Positions 1-5,910 of a stretch of 5,911 nucleotides of DNA are shown here, piece by piece. This stretch comes from Deltaproteobacteria bacterium. GTDB taxonomy: Bacteria > Desulfobacterota > Desulfobacteria > C00003060. Each line of letters begins with the position of its first letter. Position 1 is the first letter of the stretch. The DNA lies in contig DAOUWN010000153.1 of the NCBI GenBank assembly GCA_030667105.1, forward strand, positions 1 through 5,911, in the 5' to 3' direction. Under the pieces are notes generated by a model. It made no database searches, was not told the origin of the DNA, and saw only the letters and a list, made by a program, of their open reading frames with translations. Position numbers and translations under genes: made by a program.

Positions 1-345
1 AGAATGGCTTCGCATGCCTACACCGATGACCGACACCTTTGCGATGTGTTCGTCGCCAAGGACCTCTTCTGCCCCGATAGCATGGGCTATGTTCTTCTGA
101 ATTGACATAGCCGTTTGGTAGTCATTCTTTGGAACCGTGAATGTGAGATCTGTGAGGCCGCTTTTCCGTGTATTCTGAATGATCATGTCTACGACAATGC
201 CAGCCTCGGCAATACTAGTGAAAATCCGCGATGCAATGCCGGGCCGGTCAGGAACTCCAGCAAGAGTAATGCGTGCATCGTCCTTGCTGTACGAGATGCC
301 TGATACCACCAGCCGTTCCATGTCCTTATCCTCTTCTATCACCAT
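1..345 (-). CDS. lysC: Aspartate kinase C-terminal regulatory (ACT) region, partial; separate subunit or remainder of broken lysC
   Basis: The frame of the kinase domain resumes after the TAG and stays open for 115 codons from the ATG at 343-345 to the left edge, where the gene continues. The protein reads MVIEEDKDMERLVVSGISYS, then an ACT domain with ITLAGVPDRPGIASRIFTSIA, VVDMIIQN and GLTDLTFTVPK, then the beginning of the second ACT domain, KVSVIGVGMRSHS. This is the classic allosteric (lysine/threonine-binding) half of aspartokinase. The second ATG (319-321, MERLVVSG) is codon 247 of the combined frame, close to where the separate beta subunit is known to start internally in Bacillus subtilis and Corynebacterium glutamicum lysC (about codons 245-250). 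It may therefore be translated on its own, or be the dead end of a mutated gene, or be joined to the kinase by readthrough. Identity is sure; independent expression is not. Confidence 0.75.
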   Translation of the reverse strand, partial: MVIEEDKDMERLVVSGISYSKDDARITLAGVPDRPGIASRIFTSIAEAGIVVDMIIQNTRKSGLTDLTFTVPKNDYQTAMSIQKNIAHAIGAEEVLGDEHIAKVSVIGVGMRSHS

Positions 346-349
346 GGTG

Positions 350-356
350 CCTTCCT
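350..356 (-). promoter_or_regulatory. Possible ribosome binding site for restart of the lysC C-terminal part
   Basis: On the minus strand AGGAAGG begins inside the TAG codon and ends 4 nt before the ATG at 343-345, a slightly short spacing. A second purine-rich site AGAGGA (329-334) lies 7 nt before the next in-frame ATG at 319-321. Either could support re-initiation after the TAG. Purine-rich codons for Glu and Gly make such matches common by chance, so this is suggestive only. Confidence 0.4.
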
Positions 357-357
357 A
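355..357 (-). other. In-frame TAG between the kinase and ACT regions of lysC
   Basis: The minus-strand frame reads ...SSFNE, TAG, EGTMVIEEDKD... Family members have one ordinary residue at this point (the usual pattern is SSFN-x-x-x-GT), so the stop replaces a single codon with no gain or loss of bases. One substitution from a sense codon (for example CAG, AAG or GAG) would explain it. The coding sequence on both sides is well conserved, with no other stop in the 115 codons that follow. No other gene in the window ends in TAG. Confidence 0.95.
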
Positions 358-1059
358 CTCGTTGAAAGAAGATCTGACGTGTATAGGGATATTAAATTTC
401 TTGGCAAATTCAACTGCCCGGATCTGCAGTACCTTTGCACCCAGACTGGCCATCTCCAACATCTCGTCATAGGAGATCGTGTCCAGTTTTCTTGCGCGCT
501 TGCAGATATTGGGGTCTGTAGTATAGACGCCATCCACATCAGTGTAGATCTCACACACATCGGCTTTTAGGGCAGCCGCCAGGGCGACTGCCGAGGTATC
601 GGAGCCTCCACGGCCCAATGTCGTGATATTCCCCCTTGCGTCACGGCCCTGGAAACCAGCGACTGCCACGATTTTTCTTTTGCTGATGAGATCCTTGATG
701 CGGTTTGCCTTTATGTCCAGAATGCGGGCGTGCCCGAAAGCCCGGTCAGTCACAATTTCTGCCTGGTAACCCATGAGAGACTTGGACGGATACCCCATCG
801 ATTCTAACATGATGCAAAAGAGGGAGACAGTTGTCTGTTCGCCGGTGGCCAGGAGAACGTCGAGTTCCTGTTTTTTAGGATCGTTAGTAATTTTACGGGC
901 CAGTTGAATGAGTCCATCTGTAACTCCTGCCATCGCTGAAAGGACTACAACGACGTCATTTCCGGCGCTGTAGATCTTGGAAACCCGATGAGCAACACTT
1001 CGTATTCGGTCAAGATCTGCGATCGACGTGCCGCCGTATTTCTGAACGATCAATGCCAT
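355..1059 (-). CDS. lysC: Aspartate kinase, N-terminal kinase domain, ended by an in-frame TAG
   Basis: 234 residues containing the whole amino-acid-kinase domain of aspartokinase, which phosphorylates L-aspartate as the first step to lysine, diaminopimelate, threonine and methionine. Motifs: VQKYGGTS (5-12), [10 protein letters not shown] (39-48), LLATGEQ (69-75), GFQGRD (135-140), [12 protein letters not shown] (146-157), [12 protein letters not shown] (172-183), [14 protein letters not shown] (206-219) and HVRSSFNE (227-234). The start ATG at 1057-1059 has GGAAA about 9 nt upstream and lies 14 nt after tsaE. Full aspartokinases are about 400 residues, with two C-terminal ACT domains. Here a TAG at 355-357 ends the frame just after the kinase domain, although the same frame continues with perfectly normal aspartokinase sequence to the window edge. 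So it is a broken, split or recoded lysC. Kinase identity is certain; what the stop means is open. Confidence 0.93.
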   Translation of the reverse strand: MALIVQKYGGTSIADLDRIRSVAHRVSKIYSAGNDVVVVLSAMAGVTDGLIQLARKITNDPKKQELDVLLATGEQTTVSLFCIMLESMGYPSKSLMGYQAEIVTDRAFGHARILDIKANRIKDLISKRKIVAVAGFQGRDARGNITTLGRGGSDTSAVALAAALKADVCEIYTDVDGVYTTDPNICKRARKLDTISYDEMLEMASLGAKVLQIRAVEFAKKFNIPIHVRSSFNE

Positions 1060-1073
1060 TAGCTAGTTTCCAT

Positions 1074-1550
1074 TTAGAAATTGACACATGTCTCTACCAA
1101 AACAGCGGCCCTTCGTCCATATCCTGCCAGATGGAGATCTCTGGTTTGATTGTTAACGATGGAAATCGACACGGAGAGGCGTTCATCGGGCAGGAAGTTC
1201 AGTAGCTTTTCAGCCCATTCAATCACCGTGACGCCATTTGAGCAAAGGATTTCTTCCAGGCCAATTTCTTCCAGTTCGCTCACGTGCTCCAGACGGTAGA
1301 GGTCAACATGATAAAGCCTGAGTCGTCCCGGATATTCGTTTATCAGTGAGTAGCTAGGGCTTGTGACACATAAGTCTTTTGGTACCTTGAGCCCCGCTGC
1401 AATGCCCTGGGTAAGACAGGTTTTCCCGCTACCCAGTTCGCCACTGAGGGCGACAACCGAGCCACTTTTCAACTGTTGTCCAAGGAACGCTCCGAGACGG
1501 ATGGTTTCCTCGGGAGAATGAGAGGTGATGCAATGCTGTTTAGGTTTCAA
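1074..1550 (-). CDS. tsaE: tRNA N6-threonylcarbamoyladenosine biosynthesis ATPase TsaE
   Basis: 158 residues, normal length. TsaE is the P-loop ATPase that works with TsaB and TsaD to place threonylcarbamoyl on A37 of ANN-decoding tRNAs (the t6A modification). Visible motifs: Walker A GELGSGKT (37-44), switch-like TSPSYSLINEY (63-73), HVDLYRL (81-87) and the VIEWAEK segment (109-115), all characteristic. The start is a TTG at 1548-1550: an in-frame stop lies only 4-6 nt upstream, no in-frame ATG or GTG occurs before the conserved SPEETIRLG segment, and the protein start (MKPKQHCITS) fits the family. There is no clear Shine-Dalgarno, so coupling to acpS 13 nt upstream is likely. The stop is TAA, and lysC begins 14 nt later. 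Function very sure; start codon fairly sure. Confidence 0.95.
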   Translation of the reverse strand: MKPKQHCITSHSPEETIRLGAFLGQQLKSGSVVALSGELGSGKTCLTQGIAAGLKVPKDLCVTSPSYSLINEYPGRLRLYHVDLYRLEHVSELEEIGLEEILCSNGVTVIEWAEKLLNFLPDERLSVSISIVNNQTRDLHLAGYGRRAAVLVETCVNF

Positions 1551-1563
1551 AATTTACGTACAA

Positions 1564-1941
1564 TCACACCTCTAAAACCACGACCGCAACTGCATACCGG
1601 CCGTCGTCCGACAGGCTCAAGAAACTTTCCTGAATGCCGTGCTGCTCATAGATCTCTTTAGCATTGTGATGCAGACCCAAATTGGGCCGTCCGTTAGTAT
1701 CATGAATGACTTCGATCTGTCGAAAACCCAGTCCCTCGCGGAACCCTAAACCAAGAGCTTTTGCAAAAGCCTCTTTGGCGGCAAAACGAAGGGCAAATCG
1801 TGATGCCGGATGAACTCTCTTCTGGCAGTGCTCAATCTCGGACTGGGTGAAGACCCTCCTTACAAATCGGTCACCCCAGCGCTCCAAGGCCGCTTCGATG
1901 CGTGAAATCTGCACCATATCGATGCCGATACCGTAGATCAT
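1564..1941 (-). CDS. acpS: Holo-[acyl-carrier-protein] synthase AcpS
   Basis: 125 residues, typical AcpS length. It transfers the 4'-phosphopantetheine group of coenzyme A to a serine of apo-acyl carrier protein, activating it for fatty acid and lipid synthesis in the cytoplasm; the active form is a trimer. The sequence shows the N-terminal IYGIGIDMVQISRI motif with the Mg-binding Asp8, FTQSEIEHC (31-39), and RFALRFAAKEAFAKALG (48-64) with Glu57, the second metal ligand. The C-terminal segment is SLSDDGRYAVAVVV (109-122). The ATG at 1939-1941 is certain from the protein start, yet no Shine-Dalgarno precedes it: the upstream bases belong to a heptamer repeat, an unusual leader. The stop is TGA; tsaE starts 13 nt later. 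In many deltaproteobacteria a NAD(P)H-hydrate repair gene stands between acpS and tsaE; here it is absent. Confidence 0.96.
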   Translation of the reverse strand: MIYGIGIDMVQISRIEAALERWGDRFVRRVFTQSEIEHCQKRVHPASRFALRFAAKEAFAKALGLGFREGLGFRQIEVIHDTNGRPNLGLHHNAKEIYEQHGIQESFLSLSDDGRYAVAVVVLEV

Positions 1942-2059
1942 CGTTGGTCAGTAGTCAGTGGTGTCAAATGACGATGCCCGATGTCCGATACGATGTGTCG
2001 TGAAAGAGAGTCCTTGGAATATCCGGCATCATTTTCCAAACCAATGACGACTCATTTAT
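1942..2059. repeat. Spacer with degenerate heptamer repeats upstream of acpS
   Basis: This 118-nt pdxJ-acpS gap has no gene. Read on the minus strand toward acpS it carries two short period-7 runs: ATCGGAC, ATCGGGC, ATCGTCA (about 1967-1988) and ACTGACT, ACTGACC (about 1947-1960), the latter ending a few bases before the acpS ATG. Further upstream AATGATGCCGGAT (about 2021-2033) is an imperfect inverted copy of the segment around 1967-1982 (one mismatch and a 3-nt gap). A 6-bp inverted repeat TTGGAA/TTCCAA (2014-2019 and 2034-2039) lies within the same region. No Shine-Dalgarno for acpS and no clear promoter are visible. The repeats are seen directly; their meaning is not known. Confidence 0.55.
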
Positions 2060-2779
2060 TCACAATTCTTTAATCAACGCTATCATTTCCCTAACAGCCC
2101 GGTCCAGACCCACAATGACTGCACGGGCGATGATGCTGTGGCCAATGCTAAACTCGTCGATTCCGGATAGCCCTTTAAAGGCCTTGATTGTTTGGTATCC
2201 CAAGCCATGACCTGCATTAATGCCGAGTTTCAATTTCCGGCCAAGTTTGACACTGTCTACTATCTTATCAAAGGCCGCTGCACGTTTCTTTGGCCCTTGT
2301 GCGTCACAAAAGACCCCGGTATGAATCTCCACGAAATCGGCATTGATCCGACGGGCAATTTCGACCTGATCGGGATCCGGGTCAATGAATATGCTGACGG
2401 GAATGCCTTCCTTTTGAAGTATGTTGATGGCATCAGAAACCGCATCTTTGTGAGGATGAAGGTCAAGGCCGCCTTCGGTAGTCAGCTCTTCTCGCTTTTC
2501 CGGCACTAATGTCACGAGATCTGGTTTGATTTCCAGGGCAATCTCAATCATCTCAGACGTTGTGGCCATCTCCAGGATTAACTTGCTCGTGACCGTTTTG
2601 CGCAAGATTCGCACATCCCGGTCGTGTATATGTCGCCGATCTTCTCTTAGATGGACAACAACACCATCGGCGCCAGCCAGTTCCACGATTCCCGCAGCCA
2701 TAACCGGATCAGGAATATTGATTTTTCGTGCTTCCCTGAGTGTGGCAACATGATCGACATTGACTGCTAGACCTGGCAT
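2060..2779 (-). CDS. pdxJ: Pyridoxine 5'-phosphate synthase PdxJ
   Basis: 239 residues, normal full length for PdxJ. The enzyme is a TIM-barrel that condenses 1-deoxy-D-xylulose 5-phosphate with 3-amino-1-hydroxyacetone 1-phosphate to give pyridoxine 5'-phosphate, the last step of DXP-dependent vitamin B6 synthesis in the cytoplasm. Family signatures are complete: LAVNVDHVATLREAR (4-18), HLREDRRHI with His43 and His50, LEMA with Glu70, VTLVPEKREELTTEGG (89-104), EIHTG (151-155), GINAGHGLGY with His191, and FSIGHSIIARA (210-220). His43, Glu70 and His191 correspond to the catalytic residues known in E. coli PdxJ. The ATG at 2777-2779 has a GAGGAGG site 9 nt upstream. The stop is TGA. A 96-nt spacer separates it from ybeY and a 118-nt spacer from acpS, the two largest gaps in the operon. 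In many proteobacteria pdxJ sits directly upstream of acpS, as here. Confidence 0.97.
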   Translation of the reverse strand: MPGLAVNVDHVATLREARKINIPDPVMAAGIVELAGADGVVVHLREDRRHIHDRDVRILRKTVTSKLILEMATTSEMIEIALEIKPDLVTLVPEKREELTTEGGLDLHPHKDAVSDAINILQKEGIPVSIFIDPDPDQVEIARRINADFVEIHTGVFCDAQGPKKRAAAFDKIVDSVKLGRKLKLGINAGHGLGYQTIKAFKGLSGIDEFSIGHSIIARAVIVGLDRAVREMIALIKEL

Positions 2780-2788
2780 TAGTACGTG

Positions 2789-2795
2789 CCTCCTC
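2789..2795 (-). promoter_or_regulatory. Strong Shine-Dalgarno site of pdxJ
   Basis: On the minus strand GAGGAGG lies 9 nt before the pdxJ ATG. It is the best ribosome binding site in the window and fixes the pdxJ start. It indicates that pdxJ is translated independently of ybeY, from which it is separated by the palindrome. A direct repeat TACGTG flanks it (2783-2788 and 2796-2801). Confidence 0.8.
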
Positions 2796-2810
2796 TACGT
2801 GACGTTCACC

Positions 2811-2880
2811 GTTGAATGGTTAAATAGTTGAGTGGTTAAGTCATTGCGTCGTTGACCACTCAACCATTTGACAACTCAAC
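2811..2880. repeat. Long imperfect palindrome built from degenerate GTTGAGTG-like octamer repeats, ybeY-pdxJ spacer
   Basis: The left arm 2811-2839 and the reverse complement of the right arm 2852-2880 match at 24 of 29 positions, around a 12-nt centre (2840-2851). Each arm is itself a tandem array with period 8: left units GTTGAATG, GTTAAATA, GTTGAGTG, GTTAA; right arm (complement) units GTTGAGTT, GTCAAATG, GTTGAGTG, GTCAA. In minus-strand RNA two of the five mismatches would be G-U wobbles, so it could fold into a long hairpin just after the ybeY stop and ahead of the pdxJ ribosome binding site. A competing perfect 8-bp stem also exists (GTCGTTGA 2848-2855 with TCAACGAC 2876-2883). No U-tract follows, so it does not look like a simple terminator. 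Seen directly in the sequence; any function is unknown. Confidence 0.75.
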
Positions 2881-3322
2881 GACTACTGCCTTCGAGCAGT
2901 TCAAGCAATTGTTCCTCCTTGATCCTCATGGCTTCCGCTTGTTCCGACGTTTGTTCGTGATCAAATGCGAACAAATGCAAGATGCCGTGAATCAAGAGTT
3001 GATCAAACCTGGCTTCTGTCGTCATTCCCGCATTTAGTGCTTCGCGAGCTGCTGTGTCAGAAGAAATTACCACATCTCCGAGCAGGTTGGGGTTGACGTT
3101 GTTAAAAGGGCCTTCTCGCATTGGGAAAGCAATGACATTGGTGGGGCCGGGCCGATCAAGGTATGTCTTGTTTAGCCCCTCCATTTCTTCGTCGCTTACA
3201 ATAAGGATAGACAATTCCCCGTCAGGTGATCCTAAGGCATCCAGAATGATTTCCGCCTTTTTTCTTATCTCGTACTGATCGATCCCGTGGCGATTTTGTC
3301 TGTCCTCTATCAAAATTCCCAT
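2876..3322 (-). CDS. ybeY: Endoribonuclease YbeY (16S rRNA maturation factor)
   Basis: 148 residues from the ATG at 3320-3322 (MGILIEDRQ). The zinc signature HGILHLFAFDH is complete (His112, His116, His122), and the family motif TNVIAFPMREG lies ahead of it near residues 62-72, with LGDVVIS after. YbeY is a metal-dependent single-strand endoribonuclease needed for 16S rRNA 3'-end processing and ribosome quality control, and works with the PhoH/YbeZ ATPase encoded upstream. An alternative in-frame ATG at 3365-3367 would add 15 residues ([15 protein letters not shown]) that do not look like the family, so I chose the inner start. Neither start has a strong Shine-Dalgarno; translation is probably coupled to the HD-domain gene, whose last 101 nt overlap this one in a different frame. 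The stop is TGA, and the right arm of a long palindrome (2852-2880) covers it. Function is very sure; the start is moderately sure. Confidence 0.95.
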   Translation of the reverse strand: MGILIEDRQNRHGIDQYEIRKKAEIILDALGSPDGELSILIVSDEEMEGLNKTYLDRPGPTNVIAFPMREGPFNNVNPNLLGDVVISSDTAAREALNAGMTTEARFDQLLIHGILHLFAFDHEQTSEQAEAMRIKEEQLLELLEGSSR

Positions 3323-5660
3323 CAGCTTTTCTAGTCGCACTATCCATTTTGGCCACACCATTACCATTGGGGTACTCGATTCGGTGATGGTAAATGCCGT
3401 TTAAGGTCATGTTGAAACTCTCAGCGATTTTATTGAGATCCTTTAGTGTCAACTCACATTCATCTAGCTGTCCGTCCAGAAGCACGCTATTGATAATTCG
3501 TTGCACCAGGCCCTTGAGTCGCGCCGGCGTCGGGTTTTCCAGGGACCTTGAGCTAGCCTCCACTGCGTCTGCCAGCAGCACTAAGCCTGCCTCTTTCGTC
3601 TGGGGTTTTGGCCCTGAATACCTAAAATGCTCCACATTGACGGCGCCTTCACCCTTCAGTCTCTTTGCCTTTTCGTAAAAGAAAGATATCAGGCTTGTCC
3701 CGTGATGCTGTTGTATGATATCGGCAATTGAGTTTCCAAGCTTGTGACGCTTAGCCGTTTCAACACCATCTCTAACATGAGACGTCAAAATCAAGCTCGA
3801 CATGGATGGCGCCAACTTGTCATGTCTATTCCTGCCGTATTTCTGATTCTCGATGAAATAAAGGGGCTTATTGATCTTGCCAATGTCGTGATAATAGCCG
3901 CTAACCCGGGCCAATAGTGGATTGGCGCCAATTGAGGCAGCAGCAGCCTCCCCCAGACTCCCTACAATTACGGAATGATGGTACGTTCCAGGGGCTTCAA
4001 GCATGAGCTTGCGCAGTATGGGGCGATCCATGTTGGCAAGCTCCAAGAGTTTGATGTCTGTCGTATAGGCGAAAGCCATCTCCGCCACAGGGGCAAATCC
4101 TGTAGTCAGAATGCCGGAACACACTCCTCCAAGAAGGGCGAATGCCCAGTTCCAAACCAGATTCAGTTCAAGCCCGGAGCCTCTGAACAGGTAGATGGCG
4201 GTGACAACAACGGCGTTGACGAGACTTACCTTTAATCCGGCCTTGATCAAGATGCCCCGCTCTTTACAGTTCCGTACGGCGTATGCTCCCACTGTGCCGC
4301 TCAAAAGAAAAAAAAGGAACATGTCAAACTGGTTTGAAAAAAGGAACGCTGTCGTGAATGCAGTTGCCAAGGCAAAGGGCAGGGCTACGTTCATTCCCAT
4401 AAACAGACACACGGTCATTGCGCCTGAAGCTACGGGTATGGCGTAAAAGGCCGAAGTCGTTTCTGTGGAATAAGGAATGTTTCTTGCGATCCCTTGTACC
4501 AAATAGACTGATACCTCACTCAAGACAAAAAGAATGACTAGCATGACACATAGAAAGACAATATCCTTGTTCCGCAGAAGAGTTGCACTTGCGTCTGTTC
4601 TGAAATTAGTTATAAAGGAAATGACCAAGAATGAGATAACGAGGAGCATAAACCCCATGCTGATCGTAAAAAGAGGCTTGTTTTTCATTTCAGATTCGAG
4701 AGCATGCAGTTTAGCCATATGCAGCGGGGATACCTTTTCTCCTTCCCGGACAAGCATCTCTCCTTTCTTGATTTGAGTCAGCACTGCCTTCACGTCGTCA
4801 ACCGCTTTGTTCCTTCGCTCTTCAGTCTCGCCTCTGTTAAGGGTTAGGTTAGGCTGGATCAGACGTTGTGCCAGGTCTATCATCACGTTACGAACAGAAT
4901 AGCTAAAATCTTTCAACAAGGTTCTGCCTGTGTTTGCCAGGGCAATTTTGGCCTCGTCCAGGCTGTGGAACTTCTGGAGATCGTTTACGAGGGACTCCTC
5001 CTTGGAGGATAGCCGGCGGACTGTGATACCTCTTTGGCCTTGTTGAAGTAGGAGTTGCTTGTTTCCTGCGATGCTATCTTGGAATACAGTGGCCAACAGT
5101 CGGCCAGTTTCTCGTGATATGGACTCAGCAAACTCTTTCTTTTCCAAGATCTCATAGGCCCCCTTGCTGACATCGACCCCCAGTATGTCTTCAAAGGTCG
5201 GCTTTTCCTTCCATACAAGATCGTGACGTGAAAGAATCTGAGTCGGTTGTGTATCCTCTCCGCCACCTCGTGCCTTGACTGTGTCAGTGGCCGAGTCAAT
5301 TCTCCCCGCATTTCCTTCCGTAGGCATTCGCATATGCTCAAAAGCCCGTGCAATTCGCTCGTCCAGCTTGGACGCCAGGGTGTCGTCAAAATCATAAACG
5401 GTCAGGACAGACAGCGCTGCCTCCTCCCGCTTCTTTTCGGTCGCCTCCTTATCTTCGATCAGGAATTCTTTTGGTGATTTGATATCCTTTTTTGCGACGT
5501 CATCTATGCCATACTTGGGCATGTCTTTCCAGAGACTGGGAAACAACAGAGTGGCGATCAGAAGGGTCGTTCCCAACAAGATGAACCAGCGTATCTGGGG
5601 ATGTTCGTTTATGGACTCAAGAAGAGCTTTACTGCGTTTTTTTCTGTTCGAGGTGATCAT
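3222..5660 (-). CDS. 7TM-HD membrane phosphohydrolase (HDIG/PgpH family), probable cyclic-dinucleotide phosphodiesterase
   Basis: 812 residues, usual size for the 7TM-HD (7TMR-HDED plus HDIG) family. A basic N-terminus is followed by one membrane helix (about 24-42). An extracytoplasmic 7TMR-HDED domain (about 48-325) starts [14 protein letters not shown] and contains a Gly/Thr-rich stretch near 115-142. Seven hydrophobic helices follow, near 331-351, 366-388, 404-421, 424-441, 446-463, 476-492 and 503-524. The cytoplasmic HD domain (about 540-765) has [10 protein letters not shown] (His561/562), YHDIGK (His591-Asp592), SHVRDG (His628), QQHHGT (His652/653) and LADAVEA (Asp698), all the expected metal ligands. 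Listeria PgpH of this family hydrolyses c-di-AMP; the nucleotide used here is unknown. The ATG at 5658-5660 is the only plausible start, since an in-frame stop lies 9-11 nt upstream. It overlaps phoH by 32 nt. The tail after RIEYP (about 765-812) is low-complexity, basic, and overlaps ybeY in another frame. The stop is TGA. Confidence 0.95.
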   Translation of the reverse strand: MITSNRKKRSKALLESINEHPQIRWFILLGTTLLIATLLFPSLWKDMPKYGIDDVAKKDIKSPKEFLIEDKEATEKKREEAALSVLTVYDFDDTLASKLDERIARAFEHMRMPTEGNAGRIDSATDTVKARGGGEDTQPTQILSRHDLVWKEKPTFEDILGVDVSKGAYEILEKKEFAESISRETGRLLATVFQDSIAGNKQLLLQQGQRGITVRRLSSKEESLVNDLQKFHSLDEAKIALANTGRTLLKDFSYSVRNVMIDLAQRLIQPNLTLNRGETEERRNKAVDDVKAVLTQIKKGEMLVREGEKVSPLHMAKLHALESEMKNKPLFTISMGFMLLVISFLVISFITNFRTDASATLLRNKDIVFLCVMLVILFVLSEVSVYLVQGIARNIPYSTETTSAFYAIPVASGAMTVCLFMGMNVALPFALATAFTTAFLFSNQFDMFLFFLLSGTVGAYAVRNCKERGILIKAGLKVSLVNAVVVTAIYLFRGSGLELNLVWNWAFALLGGVCSGILTTGFAPVAEMAFAYTTDIKLLELANMDRPILRKLMLEAPGTYHHSVIVGSLGEAAAASIGANPLLARVSGYYHDIGKINKPLYFIENQKYGRNRHDKLAPSMSSLILTSHVRDGVETAKRHKLGNSIADIIQQHHGTSLISFFYEKAKRLKGEGAVNVEHFRYSGPKPQTKEAGLVLLADAVEASSRSLENPTPARLKGLVQRIINSVLLDGQLDECELTLKDLNKIAESFNMTLNGIYHHRIEYPNGNGVAKMDSATRKADGNFDRGQTKSPRDRSVRDKKKGGNHSGCLRIT

Positions 5661-5910
5661 ACGCCTTAATTATGTCCCGGACCAGTTGGTGTCGCACCAC
5701 ATCTTTTTCGGAAAAGAGCACAAAATCAATTCCTTTGATTCCCTGCAATATGTTCTTTGTCTCTACAAGACCAGAGACCTTGCTATCAGGCAGGTCGATC
5801 TGGGTTATGTCACCCGTGATAACCGCCTTAGAACTGAATCCAAGGCGTGTCAAGAACATTTTCATCTGTTCTGAGGTGGTGTTCTGGGCCTCATCCAGGA
5901 TTACAAAGCA
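5629..5910 (-). CDS. phoH: PhoH-like ATPase (YbeZ type), C-terminal part; 5' end outside window
   Basis: The last 93 codons of a PhoH-family P-loop NTPase; the gene continues past the right edge, so its start and Walker A motif are not visible. The visible part opens with FVILDEAQN, the family's Walker B segment (DEAQN near visible residues 6-10), followed by [14 protein letters not shown], then [11 protein letters not shown], the sensor-like motif of the family, and a helical tail. The stop is TAA. Full PhoH proteins are usually a little over 300 residues, so roughly two thirds is missing. PhoH/YbeZ is known to be encoded next to YbeY and to act with it in 16S rRNA maturation and ribosome quality control in the cytoplasm; the ybeY gene two positions downstream supports that role here. 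Its 3' end overlaps the start of the HD-domain gene by 32 nt, suggesting translational coupling. Family assignment is secure; the exact biochemical role is inferred. Confidence 0.95.
   Translation of the reverse strand, partial: CFVILDEAQNTTSEQMKMFLTRLGFSSKAVITGDITQIDLPDSKVSGLVETKNILQGIKGIDFVLFSEKDVVRHQLVRDIIKAYDHLEQKKTQ

Noticed and set aside
361..400. Stretch on the minus strand (CCCTATACACGTCAGATCT) vaguely like a sequencing adapter next to the TAG
   Set aside because: It encodes the conserved IPIHVRSS segment of aspartokinase in frame and the similarity to adapter sequence is loose; no sign of chimeric joining.
1060..1073. Four-codon mini-frame METS between tsaE and lysC, its TAA overlapping the lysC ATG
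   Set aside because: Too short to support as a real leader peptide; the GGAAA in it serves better as the lysC ribosome binding site.
2192..2509. Long plus-strand open frame opposite pdxJ, and similar plus-strand frames elsewhere (for example 5479-5874)
   Set aside because: They are antisense to strongly conserved genes, have no recognisable protein features, and are expected by-products of the coding strand.
2780..2875. Internal promoter for pdxJ in the spacer (several TTGAGT-like boxes)
   Set aside because: The boxes are simply the repeat units; no convincing -10 box at suitable spacing.
2811..2880. Palindrome as a rho-independent terminator of the upstream genes
   Set aside because: No U-tract follows either arm and the stem is A/T-rich and interrupted; pdxJ and later genes continue in the same direction.
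3258..3263. Run of six A (minus strand) in the HD-gene/ybeY overlap as a programmed frameshift site
   Set aside because: A -1 slip from the HD frame would not enter the ybeY frame, and no supporting structure is evident.
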